Source: Streptomyces spororaveus (lineage in GTDB: Bacteria > Actinomycetota > Actinomycetes > Streptomycetales > Streptomycetaceae). From it: DNA of 64,000 nt. The DNA lies in the NCBI RefSeq assembly GCF_016755875.1, contig NZ_BNED01000005.1:4416001-4480000 (forward strand), written 5' to 3'. The notes beneath the pieces were generated by a model that saw nothing but the letters and a program-made list of their open reading frames with translations, searched no databases and was not told where the DNA came from. Positions 51,024-59,554 of this stretch are shown here, one piece after another (the stretch's first letter is position 1; each line of letters begins with the position of its first letter). A program made the position numbers and the translations under genes.

Positions 51024-52193
51024 TCAGGCGACGAGCTCACGCTCCAGCGGAGTCCGGAAGCGCGGGGTGATCCGGGCCTCTCCCACCCATGCGGCGAGCC
51101 GTGCGGCCTCGGCCGTGATCGCCTCCTCGGCCGCTCGGCCGGGGCTGCCCAGCAGCCGCCAGACGATCTCGCCGTCGGGGCGCTGCGCCCATCCGCCGAC
51201 GATCTCGCCGTTCCACCACACGGTGGGGCCGATGTTGCCCGCGTAGTCGAACAGGGTGCTCCTGTGGGCGGGGTCGAGGTGGAACCCGCGGTCGGCCCAG
51301 CCCATTGCGGTCGGGTCGAGGCCGGGCAGCAGCGCTGCCCAGGGCTCCGGCGCCGGCCCGGGTCCGGTGTCCCCGGGGCTGACCAGGGCGGTGCTGCCGT
51401 CTTCGAGGCGGACCTGGTCGGGGCCCACGGCGGCGAGTGCCTTCCGGACGTCCGTGAGGGTCCAGCCGGTCCACCATTTGAGGTCGGCCTCGGTGGCCGG
51501 ACCGTACGCGTGCAGCCACCTGCGGGCGATCTCGGTGCGGGCCTCCGCTGCGGGTACGGCGGGCCAGGGCTCGGTATGGACCCAGCGGTACTGGCTGGAG
51601 GTCCACGAGCCGCGCGGTCGGTCACGGCGGATCCGGCCGTCGGCGGCGAGCAGCCGGATGACCCGGGTGGCGACCCCCTGCTCGGCCTCGTACTTCTTGC
51701 CGCGACTGATGGTGATCTTGCGGCGCAGCGCGGGAACGGCCGCGGACAGCTGGCTGCCGGTGGAGGGGCCGTGGGTGTCGAGGGCGTCGAGGGCGTCGCT
51801 CTCCGCGCCGGCGAGCCACGCGGCGTCGAGTCCCTGTCCGTCCTCGGCGAGGTGCTTGAGGAGGGTGCGGCGCTCCTTCGCGGCGATCGCGCGGGCGGTG
51901 GAGGCGTCGACGTACGGAGCGAGTTCGGCGGAGACGGCGAAGAGCGTGTTGCGCATGCTGAGCAGGCGCACGAGGCTCACGTCCTCGTAGAGCGCGCGCT
52001 CGATCGCGTCGGGGCCGCCTTCGGTGAGCCGGGCGCGCGCCGAGAGGAAGACCGTCGCGGCGTCGGTGGCGTGCAGGGCGACGACCGAGTCCGCCGTTTC
52101 CGCGACGGTCGCGGCGCGGGCCGACGGAGCCAGGCGGTGGCGCCGGCCGATCCGGTGGCGTCGCTCGGCGGTGGTGACGAGAGGGAGGCTCAT
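51024..52193 (-). CDS. Winged-helix DNA-binding protein, AlkZ-like family
   Basis: 389 aa from the ATG at 52193. It fits the tandem winged-helix family (HTH_42), which includes the interstrand-crosslink glycosylase AlkZ. The N-terminal catalytic position usually reads LQAQ or QxD; here it is VVALHATDAAT. The later SARARLTEGGPDAIERALYE, SMRNTLFAVSAELAPYV and FDYAGNIGPTVWWNGEIVGG segments are typical. Lacking the Gln motif, it may have another catalytic mode or bind DNA only. Confidence 0.75.
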   Translation of the reverse strand: MSLPLVTTAERRHRIGRRHRLAPSARAATVAETADSVVALHATDAATVFLSARARLTEGGPDAIERALYEDVSLVRLLSMRNTLFAVSAELAPYVDASTARAIAAKERRTLLKHLAEDGQGLDAAWLAGAESDALDALDTHGPSTGSQLSAAVPALRRKITISRGKKYEAEQGVATRVIRLLAADGRIRRDRPRGSWTSSQYRWVHTEPWPAVPAAEARTEIARRWLHAYGPATEADLKWWTGWTLTDVRKALAAVGPDQVRLEDGSTALVSPGDTGPGPAPEPWAALLPGLDPTAMGWADRGFHLDPAHRSTLFDYAGNIGPTVWWNGEIVGGWAQRPDGEIVWRLLGSPGRAAEEAITAEAARLAAWVGEARITPRFRTPLERELVA

Positions 52194-52250
52194 CCTCCCG
52201 ATCGTAGGCCGGGCCGCCGGCACGGCGGCCCGGCCTGCCGGAACGTCCGG

Positions 52251-52712
52251 TCAGAGCTGGAGCTTGAATCCGACGTGCGAGGCGGTGAATCCGAGCCGTT
52301 CGTAGAAGCGGTGGGCATCGGTCCGGGTCACGTCCGAAGTCAGCTGCACCAGCGCGCAGTTCTCGGCACGGGACTTCTCCACGGCCCATTCGACGAACCG
52401 GGTGCCCAAACCGCTGCCGCGTTCGTCCGCGTGCACGCGGACGCCCTCGATGATGGAGCGGGTGGCCCCCTTGCGGGAGAGTCCGGAGACGATCGTCAGC
52501 TGGAGGGAGCCCACGACACGGCCGGCGCGGACGGCGACGACCAGGTGCTGGTTCGGGTCGCCGGTGAGGCGCTTCAGGGCCGCGAGGTAGGGAGTGAGGT
52601 CATCCGGGGACTCACGGGTGGCACCGAGCGGGTCGTCGGCCAGCATGGCGACGATGGCGGGCAGATCGGCCTCGGTGGCCGGCCGGATCGTCAGCTCGGG
52701 AGTGTCGGTCAT
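52251..52712 (-). CDS. GNAT family N-acetyltransferase
   Basis: 153 aa from the ATG at 52712 (MTDTPELTIRPATEADLPAI). The acetyl-CoA loop is VHADERGSGLGTRFVEWAVE, and FYERLGFTASHVGFKL is the standard C-terminus. It starts 14 bases after the next gene upstream. The substrate is unknown. Confidence 0.9.
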   Translation of the reverse strand: MTDTPELTIRPATEADLPAIVAMLADDPLGATRESPDDLTPYLAALKRLTGDPNQHLVVAVRAGRVVGSLQLTIVSGLSRKGATRSIIEGVRVHADERGSGLGTRFVEWAVEKSRAENCALVQLTSDVTRTDAHRFYERLGFTASHVGFKLQL

Positions 52713-52726
52713 GATGCGTTCTCCTC

Positions 52727-53620
52727 TCAGCCCGCGGCCACGGTGAGCGGCGCCCACCGGCGGGTCCAGTCGCCGGGCAGGCCGGGGATGTCCCGGGTCA
52801 TGACGGCGTTGAAGGCCACGGAGGCCAGGCCCCGTTCCTTGAGCCAGGCGACGAGTTCCTCGTGCCGAACGTCGACATCGGTGCGCAGCGTCCGGTCGGT
52901 GCCGAGCGCGAGCGCGGTGACCAGTGACTGGGCGGTCGCGGTGTCATGCGCGATCAGCGGGCCGATGACCTGGGTGTCCATGTTGGGCCAGGCCGCGGCG
53001 TAGCCGGTGAGCGTGCCGTCCCCGGAGCGGTCCTCGGCGACGACCAGCCGGTCGGCGAAGGCGGGCAGCCGGGTGATCATGTGCGTGCGGTCGGTGCCGA
53101 AGACCTCCGCGTCCAGGCGCAGGATGCGGGGAAGGTCCTCGGCGGTGGCAGGCCGGACCCGGGAGGTGTCGTACGTGCCGGGGGTGCCTTCGTGGCGGAA
53201 GGTTCCCGCCAGCATCTCGGCGCGGCCGGTGGTCTCGAAGCCCAGTTCCTCGTAGAGGGGGCGCCCGTAGGGAGTGGCGTGCAGGGTGAGCGGGACGCCC
53301 TTCAGCACCTCGTCGCAGATGTGGGCCATCAGACGGCGGCCCAGGCCCTGGCGGGCGAAGCGGCCGGCCACGAGAACCATCCCGATGGCGGCGAGCTCCG
53401 GTCCGGCATGGGTGGTGCCGTACTCGGTGACGACGCAGGCGGCGGCGAGTCCCCGGCCGTCCGGGGCGTCGACGCCGTAGCCGGTTCCGGCGGCGAGGAG
53501 CAGACGCCACTTGTGGTCCTCGCGGGGCCACCCGCGATCTTCGGACAGGTCGGCGCAGCGGCGGAGATCGTCCACGGTCAGCGCCCGGATCGGTAGATCG
53601 GTGATGTGTGGTGGTGTCAC
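52727..53620 (-). CDS. Tandem GNAT-like acetyltransferase
   Basis: 297 aa from GTG at 53620. The N-terminal half is a GNAT domain with RFARQGLGRRLMAHICDEVL and PLYEELGFETTGRAEM; the second half (RPATAEDLPRILRLDAEVFG) is a second, degenerate GNAT-like domain. The pair with the next acetyltransferase gene is probably cotranscribed. Its 5' region faces three parS sites and a divergent HAD gene. Confidence 0.87.
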   Translation of the reverse strand: MTPPHITDLPIRALTVDDLRRCADLSEDRGWPREDHKWRLLLAAGTGYGVDAPDGRGLAAACVVTEYGTTHAGPELAAIGMVLVAGRFARQGLGRRLMAHICDEVLKGVPLTLHATPYGRPLYEELGFETTGRAEMLAGTFRHEGTPGTYDTSRVRPATAEDLPRILRLDAEVFGTDRTHMITRLPAFADRLVVAEDRSGDGTLTGYAAAWPNMDTQVIGPLIAHDTATAQSLVTALALGTDRTLRTDVDVRHEELVAWLKERGLASVAFNAVMTRDIPGLPGDWTRRWAPLTVAAG

Positions 53621-53674
53621 CTGGCCCAGACTGGATCATGGACTGGGAGCCGTCCAGGGGGTTTGGGGGTGCAT

Positions 53675-53688
53675 GTTTCACGTGAAAC
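53675..53688. other. parS: parS site 10 (perfect)
   Basis: GTTTCACGTGAAAC, first of three sites in the 155-base gap between the acetyltransferase and HAD genes. Confidence 0.97.
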
Positions 53689-53720
53689 ACCGGCGACCCC
53701 GGCCCGGGCCGCCGGACGGC

Positions 53721-53734
53721 GTTTCACGTGAAAC
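53721..53734. other. parS: parS site 11 (perfect)
   Basis: GTTTCACGTGAAAC, 46 bases from site 10 and 19 bases from site 12 (start to start). Confidence 0.97.
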
Positions 53735-53739
53735 ACGCT

Positions 53740-53753
53740 GTTTCACGTGAAAC
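53740..53753. other. parS: parS site 12 (perfect)
   Basis: GTTTCACGTGAAAC, only five bases from site 11, the closest pair in the window. It lies 22 bases before the HAD start and so over its leader or promoter. Confidence 0.97.
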
Positions 53754-53775
53754 AGACCGACTAGCCTCGTCGGCT

Positions 53776-54426
53776 ATGACCCACCTGCACCTCTTCGACC
53801 TCGACGGAACGCTGATGTACGGCTCGGCGGCGCCGGCCGAGATCTCCCGCCAACTCGGACTGAGCGCCGAGATCGCCGAGCTGGAACGGGCCTTCGTCGC
53901 GCAGAAGATGCGGCCGCACCAGTTCTCGGTGGCAGCCCACGCGCTCTGGGCCGACCTGACGCCCGCACACGTCCGGGCGGCGTTCGACGGGGCTCCCTGG
54001 CTCGCCGGGATCCGGGACGTGTGGCAGGAGATCCGGGAACGCGGGGACTACTGCGCGGTGATCTCCCTGTCGCCGTCGTTCTTCGTGGAGCTCCTGCTGG
54101 AGTGGGGCGCGCATGCCGCGCACGGCTCGGTCTTCCCGGAGGTGCCGTTTACCCGTCCCGTGGAGGAGTCCGGGATCCTGACGCCCGAAGCCAAGGTCAC
54201 AGTGGCGGACCGGCTCTGCGCGGAGTTCGGTGTGAGCCGGGCCGACTGCGTGGCCTACGGGGATTCCGTGACCGACGCGATGCTCTTCGAAGCGGTGCCG
54301 GTCTCGGTGGCGGTCAACGCGAGGCCCTTTCTCGCCGAGCGCGCGACTCATGTCTACGAGGGCCGGGATCTGCGAGAGGCATACCAGCTCGTAGGGCTGA
54401 CGCGCCCGGGAGTTGACGCATCTTAG
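53776..54426 (+). CDS. HAD family phosphatase
   Basis: 216 aa from the ATG at 53776; an earlier in-frame start at 53728 would translate through parS and is less likely. The nucleophile motif is LFDLDGTLMYG (D8 and D10 in MTHLHLFDLDG). ISLSPSFFV fills motif II, and the last motif is VAYGDSVTDAMLF. It resembles SerB-like HAD phosphatases with a helical cap. The substrate is unknown. Confidence 0.88.
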   Translation: MTHLHLFDLDGTLMYGSAAPAEISRQLGLSAEIAELERAFVAQKMRPHQFSVAAHALWADLTPAHVRAAFDGAPWLAGIRDVWQEIRERGDYCAVISLSPSFFVELLLEWGAHAAHGSVFPEVPFTRPVEESGILTPEAKVTVADRLCAEFGVSRADCVAYGDSVTDAMLFEAVPVSVAVNARPFLAERATHVYEGRDLREAYQLVGLTRPGVDAS

Positions 54427-54568
54427 GAGGAAAGTGGGTTCGAAACGCGGATTTTCTGCATTTCCCCGCAGGCCTCTGAGTCGGCTGGCACGCTGTGAAA
54501 CCGGGAACCACGGATTCACAGGCCGTGGCGTGTGCACACCGACCGAGATGCTCGAAGCGAGGCACCGC

Positions 54569-55756
54569 ATGGACGCTCCGCCCACCAGATCGGCCAGACG
54601 CGAACCGGCCCGGATATCCGGCGAGGGCGGTGCGATCGAGCCCTCACCGGATGCCGTACTCATCCGCCGGACCCTCGCGGAGATCGCCCCTGTCGCCGAC
54701 AAGGTGACCTCGTACTTCTACGCTCTGGTGTTCACCGGGCACCCGGAAATGCGCGGCATGTTCCCCGCGGCCATGGACATGCAGCGGGACCGGCTGCTGA
54801 AGGCACTGCTCACCGCCGCCGAACACATCGACAACCCCGCCGTTCTCGTGCCCTACCTGCGCCGACTCGGCGCCGGGCACCGCAAGTACGGCACGATGGC
54901 CGGTCACTACCCGGCGGTCGGCGAGGCCCTCGTCGGGGCGCTGTCCCGGTACGCGCGGGACACCTGGGGGCCCGAGACCCAGGCCGCCTGGGTGCGGGCG
55001 TACACCGCGATCTCCCAGATCATGATCGACGCGGCGGCGGAGGACGAGGCGAAGTCCCCGGCCTGGTGGCACGCCGAGGTGGTCTCCCACGAGCTGCGCA
55101 CCCCCGACATCGCCGTGCTGACGGTCCGCCCCGACCAGCCCTACGCCTTCCTGGCCGGCCAGTACACGAGCCTGGAGACCCCGTGGTGGCCACGGGTGTG
55201 GCGGCACTACTCCTTCGCCTCGGCGCCGCGCGCCGACGGCCTGCTCTCCTTCCACGTCAAGGCTGTCCCCGCGGGCTGGGTCTCCAACGCGCTGGTACGC
55301 CACGCCCGCCCGGGAGACGTACTGCGCCTGGGACCGCCGGCCGGCTCGATGGTGGTGGACCACAGCACGGACAACGGCATGCTGTGCCTGGGCGGGGGCA
55401 CCGGGATCGCACCGATCAAGGCACTGATCGAGGACGTGGCCGAGCACGGCGAGCGGCGGCCGGTCGAGGTGTTCTTCGGGGCCCGCAGCGACAGCGACCT
55501 CTACGACAAGGACACGCTGCTGGGGCTCCAGCGCTCGCACCCGTGGCTGTCGGTGCGCCCGGTGGTCGGCGACTGGCTGGCCGGACAACTGCCGCACGCG
55601 GTGGGCCAACACGGGCCGTGGAGCTCGTACGACGCGTTCATCTCCGGCCCGCCCGCGATGATCCGCAACGGAGTGGACGAGCTCCTGCGGATCGGCATCC
55701 CCTGCGAGCGGATCCGGCACGACGCGGTGGAGGAGCTGGCCGGCATCGCCGGTTGA
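54569..55756 (+). CDS. Flavohaemoglobin-like globin/reductase fusion
   Basis: 395 aa from the ATG at 54569, chosen for GAGG six bases upstream. The globin part (about 30-165) has VTSYFYALVFTGHPEMRGMF and the putative proximal His in AGHRKYGTMAGHYPAVGEAL. The reductase part has the FAD motif RHYSFASAP, and NAD binding is seen in LCLGGGTGIAPIKALI and FISGPPAMI. These parts fit an NO-dioxygenase-type enzyme with electrons from NAD(P)H. The N-terminal 30 residues are basic and disordered. Confidence 0.88.
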   Translation: MDAPPTRSARREPARISGEGGAIEPSPDAVLIRRTLAEIAPVADKVTSYFYALVFTGHPEMRGMFPAAMDMQRDRLLKALLTAAEHIDNPAVLVPYLRRLGAGHRKYGTMAGHYPAVGEALVGALSRYARDTWGPETQAAWVRAYTAISQIMIDAAAEDEAKSPAWWHAEVVSHELRTPDIAVLTVRPDQPYAFLAGQYTSLETPWWPRVWRHYSFASAPRADGLLSFHVKAVPAGWVSNALVRHARPGDVLRLGPPAGSMVVDHSTDNGMLCLGGGTGIAPIKALIEDVAEHGERRPVEVFFGARSDSDLYDKDTLLGLQRSHPWLSVRPVVGDWLAGQLPHAVGQHGPWSSYDAFISGPPAMIRNGVDELLRIGIPCERIRHDAVEELAGIAG

Positions 55757-55781
55757 GACCGGAGGCAGCCCGCCGGTCTCA
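55754..55781. terminator. Hairpin between convergent globin and Nudix genes
   Basis: TGAGACCGG (55754-55762) and CCGGTCTCA (55773-55781) with a ten-base loop. The first three bases are the globin stop codon. Confidence 0.7.
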
Positions 55782-55789
55782 GCGCGGCT

Positions 55790-56269
55790 TCAGCCCAGGT
55801 CGGGAGCGTGCATGGCGCGGACACCCTCGATGTTGCCGTCGAGGTAGTGCCGCAGGGACAGCGGGACGAGATGGACGGCGGCGATGCCCACCCGGCTGAA
55901 GGGCACGCGGACGATCTCGTACTCGCCCTCGGGCTCGTCGACCTCGGGGCCGTGCCGGAGGCTCGGGTCCATCGATTCGAGGCGGCAGACGAAGAAGTGC
56001 TGCACCTTCACGCCGGTCACCCCCCTGTCGGCGATGTGCTCGACGGTGTCGACGAAGCAGGGCACCACATCGGTGATCTTCGCGCCGAGTTCTTCGTGGA
56101 CCTCCCGGTGGAGGGCGTCGACGACCGTGGGGTCCGAGGGCTCCACTCCCCCGCCGGGGGTGAGCCAGTACGGGTCGACGCCGGGCCTGGTGCGTTTGAT
56201 GAGGATCAGGTCGCCACCGTCGAGCAGGATCGCGCGGGCGGTGCGTTTGACCACGGGACGTTCGGTCAT
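55790..56269 (-). CDS. Nudix hydrolase
   Basis: 159 aa from the ATG at 56269 (MTERPVVKRTARAILLDGGD). The Nudix box is GGVEPSDPTVVDALHREVHE followed by ELGA, with all metal-binding residues present. It is likely to hydrolyse a nucleoside-diphosphate compound. It follows the LysR gene by 61 bases on the same strand. Confidence 0.9.
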   Translation of the reverse strand: MTERPVVKRTARAILLDGGDLILIKRTRPGVDPYWLTPGGGVEPSDPTVVDALHREVHEELGAKITDVVPCFVDTVEHIADRGVTGVKVQHFFVCRLESMDPSLRHGPEVDEPEGEYEIVRVPFSRVGIAAVHLVPLSLRHYLDGNIEGVRAMHAPDLG

Positions 56270-56330
56270 GGGAGAAGAGTGGCCCACCACTCCGCTTCTG
56301 AAACGCGCCACGGGCCGGAAAACGGCGGAC

Positions 56331-57236
56331 TCACCAGTGTGCTGCGGCATCCAGCAGCCGGTCGTGCGCCCTGGCGAGGTGGGCGAGGGCCAGGCTCCCG
56401 GTCCGTACGACCAGGAACCAGGTGCGCAGCGGCGGTACCGCGGGCTCCGTCAGCGCCACGATCCGACCGCTGTCGAGGGCGTCCTGGCACAGGTAGCGGG
56501 GCAGGACGGCGAGCCCGGCACCGGCCCGGACGCATTCCAGTACGGCCCGCAGGTCGGGCACGACCACGGTGGCGGCCAGCGGCCCGGCATCGGGCAGGGG
56601 GTCGAAGACGGCGGACCAGTAGCGGGCGACGAGCGGCAGGCTCTCGTGGACCTCGACGAGCGGAATGCCGTCCAGCGCGGCGGAACCCTCCTCGCGCAGC
56701 CGGCCCATGTCGACGAGGGCGGCCCAGTAGGGCGCGGCGACCAGGACGTGCTCCTCGTCGCACAGCGGGGTGGCGGTGAAGAGCCCGCCCCGGGGGTGGG
56801 CGGTGGTGACGACGAGGTCGTGGTGGCCGGCGGCGAGCCCGTCGAGGGTCGCCTCGGCATCGGTCTGCGGAGCGGCGCGCAGGGTGTGGCCCTGGCCGAC
56901 CAGGAGCGAGAGGGCGGGGAGCACGCGCAGGCACAGGAACTCGGGCGGCCCGGCGACGTGGAGGGTCCGTAACGCGCCGGCGGCCTCCCGCTCGCCCTCG
57001 GTGATCCGCAGCAGGGCGTCGAGGTGCGGGGCCGCTTTGTGCGCCAGCTCGTCGCCGACGGCGGTGGGGGTGACCCCACGGGCCCGGCGGTGAAAGAGCG
57101 GGCGCCCCAACTGCCGCTCCAGGGCGCGGATCTGCGAGGTCACGGCGGGCTGGGAGAGTCCGAGCAGGGCGGCCGCACGCGTGAACGAGCCGGCCCGGTG
57201 GACGGCGACGAAGGTGCGCAGCAGGGTCAGGTCCAT
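56331..57236 (-). CDS. LysR family transcriptional regulator
   Basis: 301 aa. The helix-turn-helix is in MDLTLLRTFVAVHRAGSFTR and AAALLGLSQPAVTSQIRALE, with GRPLFHRRARGV after it. The effector-binding domain follows (LHVAGPPEFLCLRVLPALSL). No divergent gene lies upstream, so its target may be the downstream Nudix gene or elsewhere. A short inverted repeat upstream is listed. Confidence 0.93.
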   Translation of the reverse strand: MDLTLLRTFVAVHRAGSFTRAAALLGLSQPAVTSQIRALERQLGRPLFHRRARGVTPTAVGDELAHKAAPHLDALLRITEGEREAAGALRTLHVAGPPEFLCLRVLPALSLLVGQGHTLRAAPQTDAEATLDGLAAGHHDLVVTTAHPRGGLFTATPLCDEEHVLVAAPYWAALVDMGRLREEGSAALDGIPLVEVHESLPLVARYWSAVFDPLPDAGPLAATVVVPDLRAVLECVRAGAGLAVLPRYLCQDALDSGRIVALTEPAVPPLRTWFLVVRTGSLALAHLARAHDRLLDAAAHW

Positions 57237-57264
57237 CGCTGCACCTCTCGGTGGGGGCCTTCAA

Positions 57265-57282
57265 CTATAAATATGCAGATAG
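57265..57282. promoter_or_regulatory. Possible LysR-type binding site
   Basis: CTAT (57265-57268), ten bases of AT-rich spacer, ATAG (57279-57282), 29-46 bases upstream of the LysR start. It is the most AT-rich patch nearby. The T-N11-A type geometry fits LysR sites, but the arms are short. Confidence 0.35.
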
Positions 57283-57361
57283 CTCCCTGTCGCTACCGTG
57301 ATTGGACTCTGACGCAGAGTCAATTAGCCTTGTCACGTGGTTCTTCGCGCGCGGAACCCGG

Positions 57362-57398
57362 AGCGGTCCGAGCCACTAGGGGGGAGGCTCGGACCGCT
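57362..57398 (-). terminator. Hairpin after the PLP-enzyme gene
   Basis: AGCGGTCCGAGCC (57362-57374) and GGCTCGGACCGCT (57386-57398), a 13-bp stem, 26 bases past the stop at 57425. Confidence 0.88.
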
Positions 57399-57424
57399 TC
57401 TCCACGGCGTCGGCCGTTCCCGGT

Positions 57425-58585
57425 TCAGCCCTTGGCGCCCGCGTGGTCGAGGGCGCGCAGTACGTCCGTGACCAGGTCCTCGGTGTCCTCGGCACCGGCG
57501 GAGAAGCGGATGAAGCCCTCCGGCACGGCGTCACCTCCCCAGCGACCGCGCCGCTCGGCGGTGGACCGTACCCCGCCGAAACTCGTGGCGTCCTCCACCA
57601 GGTGCAGGGCGGCCATGAACCGCTCCGCGTGCGCGCGGTCGGGCAGGGTGAAGGAGACCACCGACCCGAAGCCCCGCATCTGCCGGGCGGCCGTCTTGTG
57701 GGAGCGGTCCGAGGGAAGGCCCGGGTAGCGCAGTCCGCTCACGTCCGTCCGGTGCGTCAGCGCCTCGGCGACGGCCAGTGCGTTGGCCCACTGGCGCTGC
57801 GCGCGCAGCTGGATCGTGGCCAGGGAGCGGTGGGCGAGCCAGGCCTCCATGGGACCCGGGATCGCACCGACGATCTTGCGCCACCGCCGGACGCGCGCGG
57901 CGAGCTCCGGATCGCGGCAGACGACGTACCCGAGCAGTACGTCGCCGTGGCCGGTGAGGCCCTTGGTGCCGCTCGCCACCGAGAAGTCCGCCCCCAGCTC
58001 CAGGGGCCGCTGCCCGAGCGGCGTGGCCAGGGTGTTGTCGACGGCGACCAGGGTCCGGCCGGCGTGCGCCGCGTCCACGAGGCGGCGTACGTCGCACACG
58101 TCGAGCCCGGGGTTCGAAGGGGTCTCGATCCACAGCAGCCGTGCCCCGTCGAGGGCCGCGAGCTGGGCGTCGTCGCCGGTCGGCGCGGTGCGCACGTGGA
58201 TCCCGTACGCCTCCAGCTGTTCGCGCAGCAGGGGCAGCGCCTGGTAGCCGTCGTCGGGGAGGACCACGGTGTCGCCGGTGTGGGCCTGGGAGAGGAGGAC
58301 GGCGGATACCGCCGCCATGCCGGAGGCGAAGACGATGGTGTGCACGGCCTCGCCGGGGGCTTCCAGTTCCCCGATCGCCCGTTCCAGCAGCGTCCAGGTG
58401 GGGTTGGTGTCGCGGCCGTAGGCGTACGGGCCTTCGACGTCGCCGGGCAGGTGGAAGTGAGCGGCGAAGACGGGGCCGGGCAGGGGCGGCTCGTTCTTGA
58501 CCGCCTCGGGCAGTCCGGCCCGGACGGCGCGGGTGCCGTCGCCGAGCGCGGCCGTTCCGGTCTCCCGGGGGGCGTATTCGTTCAC
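57425..58585 (-). CDS. Cys/Met metabolism PLP-dependent enzyme (cystathionine lyase/synthase type)
   Basis: 386 aa from GTG at 58585, which overlaps the phosphatase stop by 4 bases. The family motifs are YGRDTNPTWTLLERAIGELE, the FASGMAAVSAVLL loop, WIETPSNPGLDVCDV and the PLP lysine K208 in SGTKGLTGHGDVLLG. It catalyses beta/gamma-elimination or replacement on sulfur amino acids. Sequence alone does not separate lyase from synthase. Confidence 0.88.
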   Translation of the reverse strand: MNEYAPRETGTAALGDGTRAVRAGLPEAVKNEPPLPGPVFAAHFHLPGDVEGPYAYGRDTNPTWTLLERAIGELEAPGEAVHTIVFASGMAAVSAVLLSQAHTGDTVVLPDDGYQALPLLREQLEAYGIHVRTAPTGDDAQLAALDGARLLWIETPSNPGLDVCDVRRLVDAAHAGRTLVAVDNTLATPLGQRPLELGADFSVASGTKGLTGHGDVLLGYVVCRDPELAARVRRWRKIVGAIPGPMEAWLAHRSLATIQLRAQRQWANALAVAEALTHRTDVSGLRYPGLPSDRSHKTAARQMRGFGSVVSFTLPDRAHAERFMAALHLVEDATSFGGVRSTAERRGRWGGDAVPEGFIRFSAGAEDTEDLVTDVLRALDHAGAKG

Positions 58586-59073
58586 GCGGTGTGCTCCTTC
58601 ACAGCGGCGCGTACGGCGTCCAGCAGGCCGGGGCTCGCGGCCTCGACCAGCTCCAGGCACTCCTCGAACCCGTCGAGCGGCCCGTAGTAGGGGTCGGGTA
58701 CGTCGGTCTCCGCGGCCGGGGCCGCCGGATCGTAGGACCGCAGCAGCCGCACCTTGGCGGCGTCCTGCGCGGTGGGCGCGAGCGCCCGGAGGTCTCGCAG
58801 ATGCCCGGCGTCGAGCGCGATGACGAGGTCCAGGCGGTCGAACCAGGAGGGGTGGAACCGGCGGGCCCGGTGGTCCTGTTCGTAGCCGGCCGCCTCCAGG
58901 ACGGCGATGGTGCGCGGATCCGCGCCGTCCCCCTCGTGCCAGCCGCCGGTTCCGGCGCTGTCCACCTCGACCAGGGTGTCGAGCCCGTCCGCCGCCACGT
59001 GGGCACGGAAGACCGACTCGGCCATGGGGGAGCGGCATATGTTGCCCGTGCAGACGAAGCAGACGCGGTACAT
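58582..59073 (-). CDS. Low-molecular-weight protein tyrosine phosphatase
   Basis: 163 aa from the ATG at 59073. The P-loop is VCTGNICRS (C8-x5-R14) and the general acid is in DVPDPYYG. It may act on bacterial tyrosine kinases or as an arsenate-like reductase; LMW phosphatases of Streptomyces (PtpA) affect secondary metabolism. It is linked by a 4-base overlap to the PLP-enzyme gene and 11 bases after the holin-like gene. Confidence 0.93.
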   Translation of the reverse strand: MYRVCFVCTGNICRSPMAESVFRAHVAADGLDTLVEVDSAGTGGWHEGDGADPRTIAVLEAAGYEQDHRARRFHPSWFDRLDLVIALDAGHLRDLRALAPTAQDAAKVRLLRSYDPAAPAAETDVPDPYYGPLDGFEECLELVEAASPGLLDAVRAAVKEHTA

Positions 59074-59084
59074 GGCAGGCCTGT

Positions 59085-59465
59085 TCAGTTCTTGTCGGGC
59101 AGGACCATGTTCATGGCCCAGGAGACGATGGAGATGATCAGGCCGCCGAGGAGCGCGGTCCAGAATCCGTCGACATGGAAGCTGAGGTCGAGCTTGGAGG
59201 CCAGCCACGAGGTCAGCAGCAGCATCAGCGCGTTCACGACGAGGGTGAACAGGCCGAGGGTGAGGATGAACAGCGGCAGCGAGAGCAGCTTCACCAACGG
59301 TTTGACGAGCAGGTTGACCAGGCCGAAGACCAGAGCGACCAGGATCAGGGTGAGCGCCCGTCGGCCCGTGCTGCTGCCGTCGTCGAGCGTGATGCCGGAA
59401 AGCAGCCAGATGGCGACGGCCAGGGCCGCCGCGTTGGCGAGCGTCTTGACTACGAAATTCGTCAT
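59085..59465 (-). CDS. Phage-holin-4 superfamily membrane protein
   Basis: 126 aa from the ATG at 59465. Four membrane segments cover the protein. The family pattern is visible (NLLVKPLVKLLSLPLFILTL, then LFTLVVNALMLLLTSWLA). Despite the name it is a chromosomal protein of unknown function, not evidence of a prophage. First gene of a holin-like, phosphatase and PLP-enzyme unit. Confidence 0.85.
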   Translation of the reverse strand: MTNFVVKTLANAAALAVAIWLLSGITLDDGSSTGRRALTLILVALVFGLVNLLVKPLVKLLSLPLFILTLGLFTLVVNALMLLLTSWLASKLDLSFHVDGFWTALLGGLIISIVSWAMNMVLPDKN

Positions 59466-59554
59466 GTGTCTGATCGTGGCAGAGAAGATCCCGGTGGGAC
59501 ATCCGCAGATCAGCGGATGCGAGGGAACGATCGAGTACAAGGGGCACAACGACG

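Noticed and set aside
53728..53775. Earlier HAD start translating parS site 12
   Set aside because: It would put VSRET before the catalytic strand without a ribosome site; MTHLHLFDLDG at 53776 fits the fold.
57331..57344. CACGTG near 57335 as another parS
   Set aside because: The flanks (GTCACGTGGTT) do not match the GTTT/AAAC arms.
59085..59465. Holin-like gene as a sign of a prophage
   Set aside because: No phage genes nearby; the family is widespread as chromosomal membrane proteins.
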